Source: Planctomycetota bacterium
Lineage (GTDB): Bacteria; Planctomycetota; Planctomycetia; Planctomycetales; Planctomycetaceae
Length of the DNA: 64,000 nt
NCBI GenBank assembly: GCA_023417655.1
Contig: JAEZFD010000011.1
Span: forward strand, 1-64,000
Direction: 5' to 3'
Part shown: piece after piece, positions 7,548-16,594 of the stretch
How positions within the stretch are numbered: position 1 is the first letter of the stretch
How the letters are laid out: each line of letters starts with the position of its first letter
Translations under genes and position numbers: made by a program
The notes under the pieces: generated by a model
The model's input: only the letters and a program-made list of their open reading frames with translations
Databases searched by the model: none
Told to the model about the DNA's origin: nothing

Positions 7548-9938
7548 GTGGATGCGATGAACGACCTCCAGACTGAGACGATTTCCCCCCTGCAACGCTG
7601 GCGCCCTATGCTGGCAGTCGTCTGGATTCTGGCTTACTGGTGCCTGTTTTTTACGTCTCAGCTTCCGAACGGCTCCAACTCTGAACGGTCCCTGTACCGG
7701 TCCGACGTCCTCTTCATGTTGCCTGAGATCTATCAGGAGCTGATCGCCCCCCCGCAGACAGCAACGACCGGTTGGAAGTTTCTGAGCCAGCGGATCGCGC
7801 CCGGCAGCACGGCTCTGTTCCTCATCGCCGCGTCATTCGCGACCGGAGCGCTCATCCTACGGGCACTGAGATTGATGCCTGCTCTCGATCTTGCGACCCA
7901 GATCGCCCTCTCCGGAGGTCTGGGTTTCGCCGCTGCGTCCTTATTTACACTCGGCTGCGGAGTCATCGGTCTCCTCTCGAAACCATTGTTCGTCTGCGCC
8001 ATGGGGGTTTCCATCGGGCTGGAAGGCTGGCTTCGGCTTTCCCAAGCGAAACGGAAAGCCGCCACCAGATCGCAAGCCGCTCAACAAAAATCAACAAAGC
8101 AGGCGAAGACGTCAGAGCCGGCCAAGACTCCCTGGCTCTTCTGGGCCTGCCTCCTGATTTCCGTCCCGTTTCTCGGCTGCATGTTCTTTGGAGCCCTGTT
8201 GCCTCCAACGGACTTTGATGTGAAGGAATATCATCTGGGCGGCCCGAAAGAATACTTCCTTGCTGGCCGAATCCACTTCCTGCCTCACGATGTTTACACG
8301 AGCTTTCCGTTTCTCACCGAAATGCTGCTGCTTGCAGGAATGGTCGTCTGGGGAGACTGGCAGACAGGGGCTTTGGTCGGTCAGGCGGTCCTCGCCGCAT
8401 TCGCACCGGTCACGGCAGCGGGAGTTTATTGTGTCGCCCGACAACTGACAGGAGCAACGTCAGGACTGCTGGCCGCTCTCATCTATCTCACCATTCCCTG
8501 GACCTACCGAATCTCCATTATCGCTTATACCGAAGGAGCACTTTGTTGCTATGTCGTTCTTGCCTTGCTGGCGTTCCTGCTTTGGCGCGACGGACGTGGG
8601 ACAGAACGAACAGAGTGGAAGAACTCTGGGCCACTCCTTCTCGGATTGCTGGCCGGAAGTGCTGTCGCGACCAAGTATCCCGGGATGATTCTCGTCGCCA
8701 TTCCATTTGCAGTCGCAGGGTTCGTTACCGCGATTCAGACACCCGGCACCACGCCTCGCAGAGTGACTCTCGAGTGCCTGCTGTATTCAGCTGGAGTCCT
8801 CATCACGTTCGGGCCCTGGATGCTGAAGAACCTGCTTGAGACCGGCAATCCTGTGTATCCGCTTTTGTACTCCGTCTTCGGCGGAATCGACTGGAATGCG
8901 GAGTTACAGGCAAAATGGAAGGCAGCACATCCTCCCCTGTTGTTGCAGCCCGGCTGGAATGACCTGCGTGGAGTGCTGTTCGCAAATGATTGGCAGTCAC
9001 CGTTGCTGTTCGGCTTCGCGCCGCTCGCGTGCCTGTCCGCCGTTCGCCGCAGAGCAGTGCTGGAAGTCGCAGGCTATGCCCTGTTCCTGCTCGTCGCCTG
9101 GTACCTGTTCACACACCGGCTGGACCGCTTCTGGGTTCCGATGAACTCCGTCATGGCCGTGTTGGCGGGAATCGGACTCTGGCAAGCACTCGAATGGACT
9201 CGGGTCGCTCCGGCCGTTGAACCGCTTCGAAAAAAGGGAGCACGTCCGGCAGTTCAGCCTGATCAATCTTCAGCAGTCCCCAAGCTCTTTCTACGTGCAA
9301 CGCTAGTGAGCCTCGTCGGACTGGCGGTGACGTACAACTTCGGTTTCATCACAACGCCCCTCTGCGGATTCAATGGCTATCTGATAGATCTCCATGCGGC
9401 CCGGGAGTTGACTGAAACCCCTTCCGTTACCGTGGCGAAAAAGCTGGACCTTCCGCCGGGTTCGAAAGTCCTGTTTATCGGTGAGGCGGCTCTCTTCGAT
9501 GCCGACTTTCCTTATGTCTATTGCACGGTCTTCGATCAGAATCTGTTTGAACTCTGGACCGCAGAAAAGACTGGGCCCGACAGCTGGCAACTCCGTCCCC
9601 GCGAAGAAATTCTGCAGGACTTACGAAAGCAGGGCATCACCCATCTGTTCGTAAGCTGGAATGAAATCCTGCGCTATCGAACGACCTACGGCTTTACGAA
9701 CTATGTCACTCCGGAGCGATTTCGGGAGTTGGAGCAACTCGGCATCATCAAGTCGATTCCATTGCCCGTCGAAGCGGAGTTTCGACGCTGGGAGAATATC
9801 GACCCTGCCTGGCAGCAGGAGATTGAACGCTGGGCGCCCGAGCTGAAAGAAACAGTCCACGGCACCCCCGCGATGACGCAGTTTCAGGCGTTCCGAGTGA
9901 ATGAAGAACCGTCGGGGAGTATTCCACGCGAACAGTAG
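7548..9938 (+). CDS. Large polytopic membrane protein, GT-C-type glycosyltransferase-like
   Basis: A 796-residue protein with about a dozen hydrophobic segments through residue 620 or so and a soluble C-terminal part of roughly 170 residues. The loop PPTDFDVKEYHLGGPKEYFLAGRI resembles the acidic first-loop region of ArnT/PMT-like GT-C enzymes. The loop LLETGNPVYPLLYSVFGG and the C-terminal region with NEILRYRTTYG are typical of planctomycete proteins annotated as glycosyltransferase family 39-like. The donor would be a polyprenyl-phosphate sugar and the acceptor is unknown. The start may be GTG 7548 or ATG 7557. It stands alone between msrA and the convergent fucose genes. Confidence 0.65.
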   Translation: MDAMNDLQTETISPLQRWRPMLAVVWILAYWCLFFTSQLPNGSNSERSLYRSDVLFMLPEIYQELIAPPQTATTGWKFLSQRIAPGSTALFLIAASFATGALILRALRLMPALDLATQIALSGGLGFAAASLFTLGCGVIGLLSKPLFVCAMGVSIGLEGWLRLSQAKRKAATRSQAAQQKSTKQAKTSEPAKTPWLFWACLLISVPFLGCMFFGALLPPTDFDVKEYHLGGPKEYFLAGRIHFLPHDVYTSFPFLTEMLLLAGMVVWGDWQTGALVGQAVLAAFAPVTAAGVYCVARQLTGATSGLLAALIYLTIPWTYRISIIAYTEGALCCYVVLALLAFLLWRDGRGTERTEWKNSGPLLLGLLAGSAVATKYPGMILVAIPFAVAGFVTAIQTPGTTPRRVTLECLLYSAGVLITFGPWMLKNLLETGNPVYPLLYSVFGGIDWNAELQAKWKAAHPPLLLQPGWNDLRGVLFANDWQSPLLFGFAPLACLSAVRRRAVLEVAGYALFLLVAWYLFTHRLDRFWVPMNSVMAVLAGIGLWQALEWTRVAPAVEPLRKKGARPAVQPDQSSAVPKLFLRATLVSLVGLAVTYNFGFITTPLCGFNGYLIDLHAARELTETPSVTVAKKLDLPPGSKVLFIGEAALFDADFPYVYCTVFDQNLFELWTAEKTGPDSWQLRPREEILQDLRKQGITHLFVSWNEILRYRTTYGFTNYVTPERFRELEQLGIIKSIPLPVEAEFRRWENIDPAWQQEIERWAPELKETVHGTPAMTQFQAFRVNEEPSGSIPREQ

Positions 9939-9990
9939 CGACGGACTGCGACGCGTCCTCTCAACGAAGCAATGCACTACAGCCGTCGCT
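9937..9990. terminator. Possible bidirectional hairpin between convergent genes
   Basis: AGCGACGG (9937-9944) pairs with CCGTCGCT (9983-9990) across a loop of about 38 nt, between the membrane glycosyltransferase gene and fcl. There is no clear T-tract, so the terminator role is weakly supported. Confidence 0.3.
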
Positions 9991-9996
9991 TCTCTA

Positions 9997-10959
9997 TCAA
10001 CTCGTGACGACGTTACTGAGTGGCTCACTCGACGCCTGCTGGGCGAGATACCATTCATAGGTCGAACGAATTCCATCGGCGAGGTTTCGCTTCGGAGACC
10101 ATCCCAGCCGGGAAAGCTTCTGTGTATCGAGGAGCTTTCGTGGAGTTCCGTCCGGCATCGACGTATCGAAAATCAGTTCCCCTGAATAGCCCACGATCTC
10201 GCGGACCAGCTCAGCCAGTTCAGCGACTGAAATATCTTCTCCGCAGCCGACGTTGACGATGTCCTCTTCGTCGTAGTTCTGCATCAGAAAAACGGTCGCG
10301 TCGGCCAGATCGTCCACATGCATAAACTCCCGACGCGGACGACCTGTTCCCCAGATCGTCACACTGGGAGACCCGTTGCACTTCGCCTCATGAAACTTGC
10401 GAATCAGTGCCGGCAGAACGTGCGACTGCTTCAAATCAAAATGGTCGCCCGGCCCATAGAGATTGGTTGGCATGAGCGAGATTGCAGAAAATCCATACTG
10501 TCGGCGATACGCCTGGCACATCAAGATGCCTGCAATCTTCGCGATTGCATACCACTGATTCGTGGGCTCCAATGCACTGGTTAAGAGCGCCGATTCAGGA
10601 ATCGGCTGCGGTGCGAACTTAGGATAGACGCATGATGACCCCAGAAAGACCAACTTGCGGACGCCGGTCTGATACGCACTGTCGATGGCATTGGTCTGAA
10701 TCTGCAGATTCACCCTGAGAAAATCTGCTGGGTGAGTGTCGTTCGCCAGGATCCCGCCCACCTTGGCGGCCGCGAGGAAAACGTACTCTGGCCGATTCTG
10801 TTCGAACCAGCGAAGCGTGTCGGCCTGCGACGTCAAATCGAGAGATTCACGCGACGGCAGCAGCAGATTAGAGAAACCCAACTCACGCAATCGCCTGACG
10901 ATTGCTGACCCGGCGAGCCCGCCATGTCCCGCGACGTAGATTCGAGACGAATTATTCAT
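9997..10959 (-). CDS. fcl: GDP-L-fucose synthase
   Basis: A 3,5-epimerase/4-reductase that turns GDP-4-keto-6-deoxymannose into GDP-L-fucose. The Rossmann motif GHGGLAGSAI lies at residues 11-20. The short-chain-dehydrogenase YAIAK motif is in the context NQWYAIAKIAG, with LGSSCVYPK before it and PTNLYGPGDHFD after it, all diagnostic for WcaG/Fcl. The length of 320 residues is normal. The start overlaps the stop of gmd by 8 nt, so the two-step pathway is translationally coupled. The product probably feeds the surface-glycan genes near 49-60 kb, but that is inference. Confidence 0.95.
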   Translation of the reverse strand: MNNSSRIYVAGHGGLAGSAIVRRLRELGFSNLLLPSRESLDLTSQADTLRWFEQNRPEYVFLAAAKVGGILANDTHPADFLRVNLQIQTNAIDSAYQTGVRKLVFLGSSCVYPKFAPQPIPESALLTSALEPTNQWYAIAKIAGILMCQAYRRQYGFSAISLMPTNLYGPGDHFDLKQSHVLPALIRKFHEAKCNGSPSVTIWGTGRPRREFMHVDDLADATVFLMQNYDEEDIVNVGCGEDISVAELAELVREIVGYSGELIFDTSMPDGTPRKLLDTQKLSRLGWSPKRNLADGIRSTYEWYLAQQASSEPLSNVVTS

Positions 10960-12049
10960 GGTGCCGAAAGGTCTTGTACCCTGCCTGATGAATCATGTTG
11001 TCGCGTTTGGCTAACTCGAGATCCGACTCGACCATTTCACACACGAGCTCATCAAACGAAATTTTGGGCACCCAGCCCAGCTGTTCGCGGGCTTTCGTCG
11101 GATCCCCCAGCAAGGTCTCGACCTCAGCGGGACGAAAATAGCGCGGGTCGACCGACACGATGCATTTGCCAGTCGCTCGGTCGAATCCCTTCTCGTCAAC
11201 GCCTGTTCCCTGCCAGTCGATTTCAATCTTTAACTGCCGAGCGGCAATGGTGACGAAGTCGCGAACGGAATACTGAACTCCAGTCGCAATCACGAAATCG
11301 TCAGGAGTCTCCTGCTGCAGCATCAACCACTGTGCTTCCACATAGTCTCGCGCATGCCCCCAGTCCCGCTTTGCATCGAGATTGCCCAGATAGCAACAGT
11401 CGAGCAAGCCCAACTTAATTCGCGCCAGAGCCCGGGTGATTTTTCGGGTAACGAATGTCTCACCTCTCACAGGCGATTCATGGTTAAACAGGATGCCGTT
11501 ACAGGCAAACATCCCGTAGGATTCTCGATAATTCTTGATAATCCAGAAGGCGTAGAGCTTCGCAACACCATAAGGCGAACGAGGGTAAAACGGCGTCTCT
11601 TCGTCCTGCGGAATCTTCTGGACTTTTCCGTAGAGCTCGGATGTCGATGCCTGATAGAGCCGCGTTGACTTTTCCATTCCCAGGATGCGGATCGCCTCCA
11701 GCAACCTCAGAGTCCCCAGAGCATCACAGTTCGCCGTGTACTCCGGGCTTTCAAACGAGACTGCCACATGGCTTTGAGCCCCGAGATTATAAATCTCGTC
11801 CGGCTGCACCTGCTGGACAATCCGAATCAGATTCGTCGCATCCGTGAGGTCCCCATAGTGAAGGACAAACCTGCGGTTCTCTTCATGGGGATCCTGATAG
11901 AGATGATCGATCCGGTCAGTATTAAAGAGAGACGCCCGCCGCTTGATTCCGTGAACCTCATAACCTTTGTCGAGCAGGAACTCGGCAAGGTAGGCCCCAT
12001 CCTGTCCGGTGACTCCTGTGATAAGGGCTTTCTTAGACAACGCGATCAC
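10952..12049 (-). CDS. gmd: GDP-mannose 4,6-dehydratase
   Basis: First step from GDP-mannose to GDP-fucose and other 6-deoxyhexoses. The N-terminus has GVTGQDGAYLAEFLL (NADP-binding) and GIKRRASLFNTDRIDHLY. The catalytic YGVAK sits in SPYGVAKLYAFW, and LFNHESPVRGETFVTRKIT is a Gmd hallmark. The C-terminal GDPTKAREQLGW is also typical. Length 365 residues. The start is GTG 12049. It is co-transcribed with fcl. A second Gmd-like C-terminus is cut by the right window edge. Confidence 0.96.
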   Translation of the reverse strand: MIALSKKALITGVTGQDGAYLAEFLLDKGYEVHGIKRRASLFNTDRIDHLYQDPHEENRRFVLHYGDLTDATNLIRIVQQVQPDEIYNLGAQSHVAVSFESPEYTANCDALGTLRLLEAIRILGMEKSTRLYQASTSELYGKVQKIPQDEETPFYPRSPYGVAKLYAFWIIKNYRESYGMFACNGILFNHESPVRGETFVTRKITRALARIKLGLLDCCYLGNLDAKRDWGHARDYVEAQWLMLQQETPDDFVIATGVQYSVRDFVTIAARQLKIEIDWQGTGVDEKGFDRATGKCIVSVDPRYFRPAEVETLLGDPTKAREQLGWVPKISFDELVCEMVESDLELAKRDNMIHQAGYKTFRHHE

Positions 12050-12284
12050 CTAAATCAAAAGAGACTGTCACAGAATATGAACATCGCTCCGACGAAAATG
12101 GCGACGCTACATAAAGGATGTGAAGGTAAATTCAAGACTGGGTCAGCGGGCCCAGCAGTGGCAACTTGCTGCCTCTGAGTGAGGTCTGCACGTTAATACG
12201 CCCGCCTTCCGCCCTTGATATCCGAACCTCCGAGTGTTGGCAAGTTTGCGATTCAGAACACGGAATCTTTTAACTCTCACGTTC

Positions 12285-12298
12285 GCGTATCTATACGC
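12285..12298. repeat. Perfect inverted repeat behind pyrC
   Basis: GCGTAT-CT-ATACGC lies 11 nt beyond the pyrC stop. Read on the minus strand it could be a weak terminator hairpin, but the loop of 2 nt is too tight to be convincing; a protein-binding dyad is the alternative. Confidence 0.3.
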
Positions 12299-12308
12299 AA
12301 TTGAGCCT

Positions 12309-13619
12309 TCAGTCCCGATTGAACTGAACTTCAGTGCCCCTCACATCAGGATCAACCCGTCCATCTTGAAAGACCGTCTGTCCGCCAACCCAGGTCCTCA
12401 CGGGCCATCCAGTCAGCGTCCTTCCATGCCATGGACTCCAGCGCGACTTCGTCAGTTGTTCGTCGTCCAGAATGGTCTGCTTCAGATCCAGATCGACGAG
12501 CACCAGGTCAGCGTCAAAGCCTTCTCGGATGGCCCCCTTCCCCTTTAAGTCCCAGACGCGTGCAGGGGCAGCGCTCATCCACGAGACAATCTGCTCCAGG
12601 GTACACATTCCCCTGGATCGGGCATCAAGCATCAGCGCCAGCGAATTCTCGACGGCCGGCAATCCTGAAGGCGATTTCGGATAGGGCTGAGCCTTTTCTT
12701 CCAAGGTATGAGGAGCGTGATCTGTCGCGATGACTTCGATGACTCCATCACGCAGCCCCTGCCAGAGCGCAGTATTATCGACTTCGTTCTTGATGGATGG
12801 ATTCATCTGCACCCTGGTTCCAAGAGTGCCGTAGTCCTCCACATTGAAGAAGAGATGGTGAGGACACGCTTCCGCGGTGACCCAATCCGGCCGACTCCGC
12901 AGAAATTCCACTTCCTCTGCGGTGGAGACATGCAGGACATGAAACCGATGTCGATGCCGGGTGGCCAGATCAACGGCTCGCTTCGTGGCGATCAGCGCGG
13001 CTGCATGATCACGAATCAGCGAATGATCCGCGAGGGTGGCCCCCGACCCGAACCGCTCTTTATTGGCCCTGACCGTGGCTTCATCTTCACAATGGGCACA
13101 GATCGGCAATGTCGTCTCAGCAAAAATTTGCTCTAACGCAGCCTGATCATCAACGAGCAGGTCACCCGTGCTCGATCCGATGAAGATCTTGATCCCGGGG
13201 GTTCGCTTCGCCTGCTGGAGGACGGCGAGATTCTGAGGGGTCGCGCCGATGAAGAAGCCGAAGTTCACTGCACACTTGCTGGCGGCGCGATCAAGCTTGT
13301 CGTGCAAGGCCTCGAGAGTGACCGTGTTCGGGTTCGTGTTCGGCATCTCGAGAAAGGTCGTCACGCCCCCCTTCGCGCAGGCGAGACTCCCGGTCCGCAG
13401 ATCTTCTTTGTGCTCGAGACCGGGCTCGCGGAAGTGGACTTGATCATCGATCACCCCCGGAATGAGATGGCGTCCCTGGGCCTCGACTCGTTCATCCACC
13501 CGGGCTGTTGCGGGGGGATCAATCGCGAGAATCTTTTTCCCTTCCAGAAGAAGATCAGCGATTCGGGTTTCTTCTGGCAGAACGACCGTCGCTCCGCGGA
13601 TCAATATTCGATGAGACAC
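12309..13619 (-). CDS. pyrC: Dihydroorotase (class I)
   Basis: Cyclises carbamoyl-aspartate to dihydroorotate in pyrimidine synthesis. The zinc-site motif DDQVHFREPG stands at about residues 59-68. Further ligand motifs are CAHCEDE, FHVLHVSTAEEV, CPHHLFF and the catalytic IATDHAPHTLEEK. The C-terminus has the composite-domain ending typical of amidohydrolases. The 436-residue length fits the class I enzyme that can act with or without aspartate transcarbamoylase. No pyrB is nearby. Other cyclic amidohydrolases (hydantoinase, allantoinase) are less likely given the HFREPG and TDHAPH wording. Confidence 0.9.
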   Translation of the reverse strand: MSHRILIRGATVVLPEETRIADLLLEGKKILAIDPPATARVDERVEAQGRHLIPGVIDDQVHFREPGLEHKEDLRTGSLACAKGGVTTFLEMPNTNPNTVTLEALHDKLDRAASKCAVNFGFFIGATPQNLAVLQQAKRTPGIKIFIGSSTGDLLVDDQAALEQIFAETTLPICAHCEDEATVRANKERFGSGATLADHSLIRDHAAALIATKRAVDLATRHRHRFHVLHVSTAEEVEFLRSRPDWVTAEACPHHLFFNVEDYGTLGTRVQMNPSIKNEVDNTALWQGLRDGVIEVIATDHAPHTLEEKAQPYPKSPSGLPAVENSLALMLDARSRGMCTLEQIVSWMSAAPARVWDLKGKGAIREGFDADLVLVDLDLKQTILDDEQLTKSRWSPWHGRTLTGWPVRTWVGGQTVFQDGRVDPDVRGTEVQFNRD

Positions 13620-13745
13620 GGAATTTCAATCCAGTTGAGGATGGAGCCATCACGTCCCGGAACCGATGGCGAAGAAGACTCAATCAATTAATAAGCAGAA
13701 GCTGCACAGACCCGGCCCGGCTGAGGCCGTTTCCCCTTTTGATCC

Positions 13746-13827
13746 GCCCGTTCACGCCACGCGGAATTGAGTCTTTCATCAACCGAAACTCGCGCTGCGC
13801 GGGCAGACGGTAGAGCAAACTGCTCTA
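13746..13827 (-). repeat. Structured 3'-end repeat, copy A
   Basis: Read on the minus strand it begins at the stop codon of the ACT-domain gene with a triloop hairpin (TAGAGCA-GTT-TGCTCTA), then GCCCGCGCAGCGCG, a 26-nt spacer containing TTTCG and TTGATGA, then CCGCGTGG and CGGGC. GCCCG pairs with the final CGGGC, and GCGCG with CGCGT. Copies B (18983) and C (17545) share sequence, spacing and structure. See the first finding. Confidence 0.8.
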
Positions 13828-14364
13828 GAAAAATTCGTCGGTCAACAGATCATTTTCCGTCAGGAGATGCTGTCCATGATCGGTCAAAATCCGTCGGGCA
13901 CTGTCGATGTCGTCGACAAAGATGGCGATCGCCCCCTTCCGGGAACGGCGATACAGCAATGGATAGGTGTAGGCGATATTGATCTCTGCGGCGACGAGAT
14001 CCCGGAAAACCATACTGAATGGATCCGCGTCTTCTGGGAGTTCGACTCCGAGAATATCGTTCTCCATGACGGTGAATTTCGTCAACGACAAAATCTCACG
14101 GACCCGATCTGAATCACTGACGATCAGCCGGGCGACCGCGAAATCGATACTGTCGACGACACTCAACGCCAGGATCCGGAGGTCGTGCTGTTCAATCTGC
14201 CGGAGCAGATCATGCAGGCGACCGACTCGATTCTCCATGAACACGCAAAACTGCCGCAGACAGGGCCAGTCACGTCCCCGCATTGTCATTGGGGCGACGG
14301 GACTTTCATCATCAAAATCAGACGGCATCTCGCTTTCTCCGGGCGCGGGCGGAATAGGGTTCAC
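13825..14364 (-). CDS. Tandem ACT-domain protein
   Basis: A 179-residue protein. From about residue 33 it reads as two ACT folds: LRQFCVFMENRVGRLHDLLRQIEQHDLRILALSVVDSIDFAVARLIV and, after a linker, a second with PFSMVFRDLVAAEINIAYTYPLLYRRSRKGAIAIFVDDIDSARRIL. ACT pairs of this kind bind amino acids and often act as small regulatory subunits, for example of acetolactate synthase. No enzyme gene adjoins it, so the partner is unknown. The stop codon forms part of the first hairpin of repeat copy A. Confidence 0.8.
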   Translation of the reverse strand: MNPIPPAPGESEMPSDFDDESPVAPMTMRGRDWPCLRQFCVFMENRVGRLHDLLRQIEQHDLRILALSVVDSIDFAVARLIVSDSDRVREILSLTKFTVMENDILGVELPEDADPFSMVFRDLVAAEINIAYTYPLLYRRSRKGAIAIFVDDIDSARRILTDHGQHLLTENDLLTDEFF

Positions 14365-14546
14365 GAGATCCCATCTTAGAACAATCGATGCGCCTGTGTC
14401 ATCAATTCCTCAAGCTTCCGCCACTTCGAGCAAATCGCCCTGCAGGAAATTTCACCCGGCGCACACCGCCCCCTCAGATGCCGTGAGAGACCCCCGAGGC
14501 ACACCTATCGAAGACGGAACTCTTTCACCGCTACAGAGGTGCCCGA

Positions 14547-15575
14547 TCAGGAGCGAGCCGGCAACTTCTGGGTTCCGATGTTCAGATAAGCATGAACGTG
14601 CGGCGCTCCGCGGAAGTGGCAGACGAATGATGGACCTTCAATCCGCCAGATGTCCCATTCCTGATCGTTATTGAGATCATTCTTCTGATAGAAGGCCATG
14701 GAGAGGCCCTGAAGTCCGCCACCCTGTTCCAGACTCTCCATCGCCTCGCTGACGTCTTCTTCCCGATATGGAGCGAGCAGCGTCTTGATCACGCCGGCCA
14801 GAAGGTTCTGCTGATCGGCTGTCATATTGGCCACAGCCAGACCATTGAAGGCACTTCGAGAACCTTGCAACTGGACCTGAGTCTCCCCCGGCGGATCAAT
14901 CAGCAGTGCCTGTCGTGCCTGCTGCGGATCGAGTGCCCGAAAGACCTTATTGGCCTCTTGAGTCTGATAATAGAAGAGGTTGTCTTTCGCGTTCTCTTCC
15001 CCATGCCCATAGACGATGGGACCACCGAAAGCAGCTTTCGCCACACAGTTGCCATCAGCCCGCAAGGTGTTGTGCCGGCCTGTCAGCATCCACTGGAAAT
15101 TGCCGGACTCCGGAGTTCCGAAGAGGGCGATGTGGTAGCGGTCCCAGCCGCCGTCATCGTATTCCATCTGCTCCAGGAATCGCTGGTGTCCGTCTTCGCT
15201 GGTGATGCCTCGGAGCGTCTCGGCAATTAGCCCCCGTTGTTCCACGGTATAAAATGGATCGTGAATCGCCGGCTTGGTTACGGCCCAGTTAGCGCTGATC
15301 TTCGTCCGGGAGGGATGATCAAATGGAAGACAGATCGCCTGCTTCTGTTCTGCGGAAAGCGTTTCGTAGAGCTTCTGCGCGGCAGTTTCCGCCTTGCTGC
15401 TGGACGAGGGTGCTGCAAATGCGCCTTTGAATGAGGAGGCCAGCGAGAGTGTGCTGAACGCCGCCACCGAAAGCCCGACGGTCTGCAAAAAATCGCGGCG
15501 ATTCACATCCGGGGGAGTCGCCTCTGATTGGCAGTCATCACAGTGAGAAGCGATCCGGCGGGCAGGAAGTGACAT
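14547..15575 (-). CDS. DUF3500 protein with Tat signal
   Basis: A 342-residue protein from the ATG at 15575 (a longer frame to 15647 lacks support). The twin-arginine motif NRRDFLQTVGLSVAAFS is followed by a hydrophobic stretch ending near SFKGAFA, so the folded protein is exported. The body matches DUF3500: LSAEQKQAICLPFDHPSR, GITSEDGHQRFLEQM, YHIALFGTP, FQWMLTGRHNTLR and a C-terminal SFVCHFRGAPHVHAYLNIG. Substrate and reaction are not known for the family. It is divergent from the transferase gene at 15717. Confidence 0.85.
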   Translation of the reverse strand: MSLPARRIASHCDDCQSEATPPDVNRRDFLQTVGLSVAAFSTLSLASSFKGAFAAPSSSSKAETAAQKLYETLSAEQKQAICLPFDHPSRTKISANWAVTKPAIHDPFYTVEQRGLIAETLRGITSEDGHQRFLEQMEYDDGGWDRYHIALFGTPESGNFQWMLTGRHNTLRADGNCVAKAAFGGPIVYGHGEENAKDNLFYYQTQEANKVFRALDPQQARQALLIDPPGETQVQLQGSRSAFNGLAVANMTADQQNLLAGVIKTLLAPYREEDVSEAMESLEQGGGLQGLSMAFYQKNDLNNDQEWDIWRIEGPSFVCHFRGAPHVHAYLNIGTQKLPARS

Positions 15576-15716
15576 GGCTCGACTCCTGAGATGGCGGTCA
15601 GATGATTGGATTTCAAGGCGGACTCTCAGAATGGAAGCATAAAACATTTCTCATAGATTTGCGATCAGGGATTCACCCTGGTGCCATTTTCTCCTCCCGA
15701 AGGGCATAATTTCAAA

Positions 15717-16517
15717 ATGCCGCAGCGTGAGTTATTCCATCTGATTGAACCACAGCGTCCCTGCTCTTATTTGCCAGATCAGAGGGCCGCTCTTGAATAC
15801 CGTGGCTACGCAGGTCTTGAACCCGCTGAACTGGAACAACTCCTCTCTCGAGGATGGAGACGGTTTGGCGTTCAGCTGTTCCGTCCAGCCTGCAGACACT
15901 GCGAACAATGCCTTCCTATCCGGATCGATGTGGAGCAGTTTCAACCCAACAAAACCCAGCGCCGTATTCGTTCCCGCAACTCACACATCTCTGTCGAACT
16001 GGCGAAGCCGACTCTCAGTTCAACGCATCTCGAATTGTACAACGCATGGCATGCCGACATGGAATCCCGAAAGGATTGGCCGGGCCAGACCGCGACGTTT
16101 CATTCTTATGCGCAAAGTTTCCTGGAAGGCCGATTTGCGAGCGCGCATGAGTTGCGGTATTGGGACGGAGATGAATTAATAGGGGTTGGTCTGATCGACA
16201 TTCTGCCTCTGTCGCTTTCAAGCATTTATTTTTATCATGCCCCGCGATGGAGAGCGCTGAGTCCGGGAACCTTTTCACTGCTCTGTGAAATCGACTTGGC
16301 CCGTCAACTGGGACGGGCCTATGTGTATCTCGGTTACTGGATCTCGGCGTGTCCTTCGATGGCCTATAAGAATCGATTCCACCCTTACGAGATTCTGCAG
16401 CAACGCCCGACAGATGGAGAATTGCCTGTCTGGCGTCGCGAGGACGAATTGCAGGAGACTCCGGCTGAAGGGGATCGATCACCGCAGAATCCTGACATCA
16501 CAGATCCGCTGACATGA
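15717..16517 (+). CDS. bpt: Aspartate/glutamate leucyl (arginyl)-tRNA-protein transferase
   Basis: Adds an amino acid from tRNA to the N-terminus of substrates, marking them for the N-end rule pathway. The N-terminal Cys region is intact: PCSYLPDQ, then FRPACRHCEQCLPIRIDVEQF. The C-terminal acyl-CoA-N-acyltransferase part has YWDGDELIGVGLIDILPLSLSSIYFYH and GYWISACPSMAYKNRFHPYEIL. ATG 15717 is preferred; a GTG at 15681 would add 12 residues. Bpt and eukaryote-type arginyltransferase cannot be separated by eye, and no clpS is in view. nagB-like follows after 77 nt on the same strand. Confidence 0.88.
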   Translation: MPQRELFHLIEPQRPCSYLPDQRAALEYRGYAGLEPAELEQLLSRGWRRFGVQLFRPACRHCEQCLPIRIDVEQFQPNKTQRRIRSRNSHISVELAKPTLSSTHLELYNAWHADMESRKDWPGQTATFHSYAQSFLEGRFASAHELRYWDGDELIGVGLIDILPLSLSSIYFYHAPRWRALSPGTFSLLCEIDLARQLGRAYVYLGYWISACPSMAYKNRFHPYEILQQRPTDGELPVWRREDELQETPAEGDRSPQNPDITDPLT

Positions 16518-16594
16518 TGGACCGGCCATCACAGCAACAACTGGACTTCACCACTGACTGAACGCAGGTCGCAAGACCTCACTGGAGAACGACA

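Noticed and set aside
12160..12185. GTGGCAACTTGC resembling a sigma-54 promoter
   Set aside because: Spacing between GG and GC is 6 nt instead of 10.
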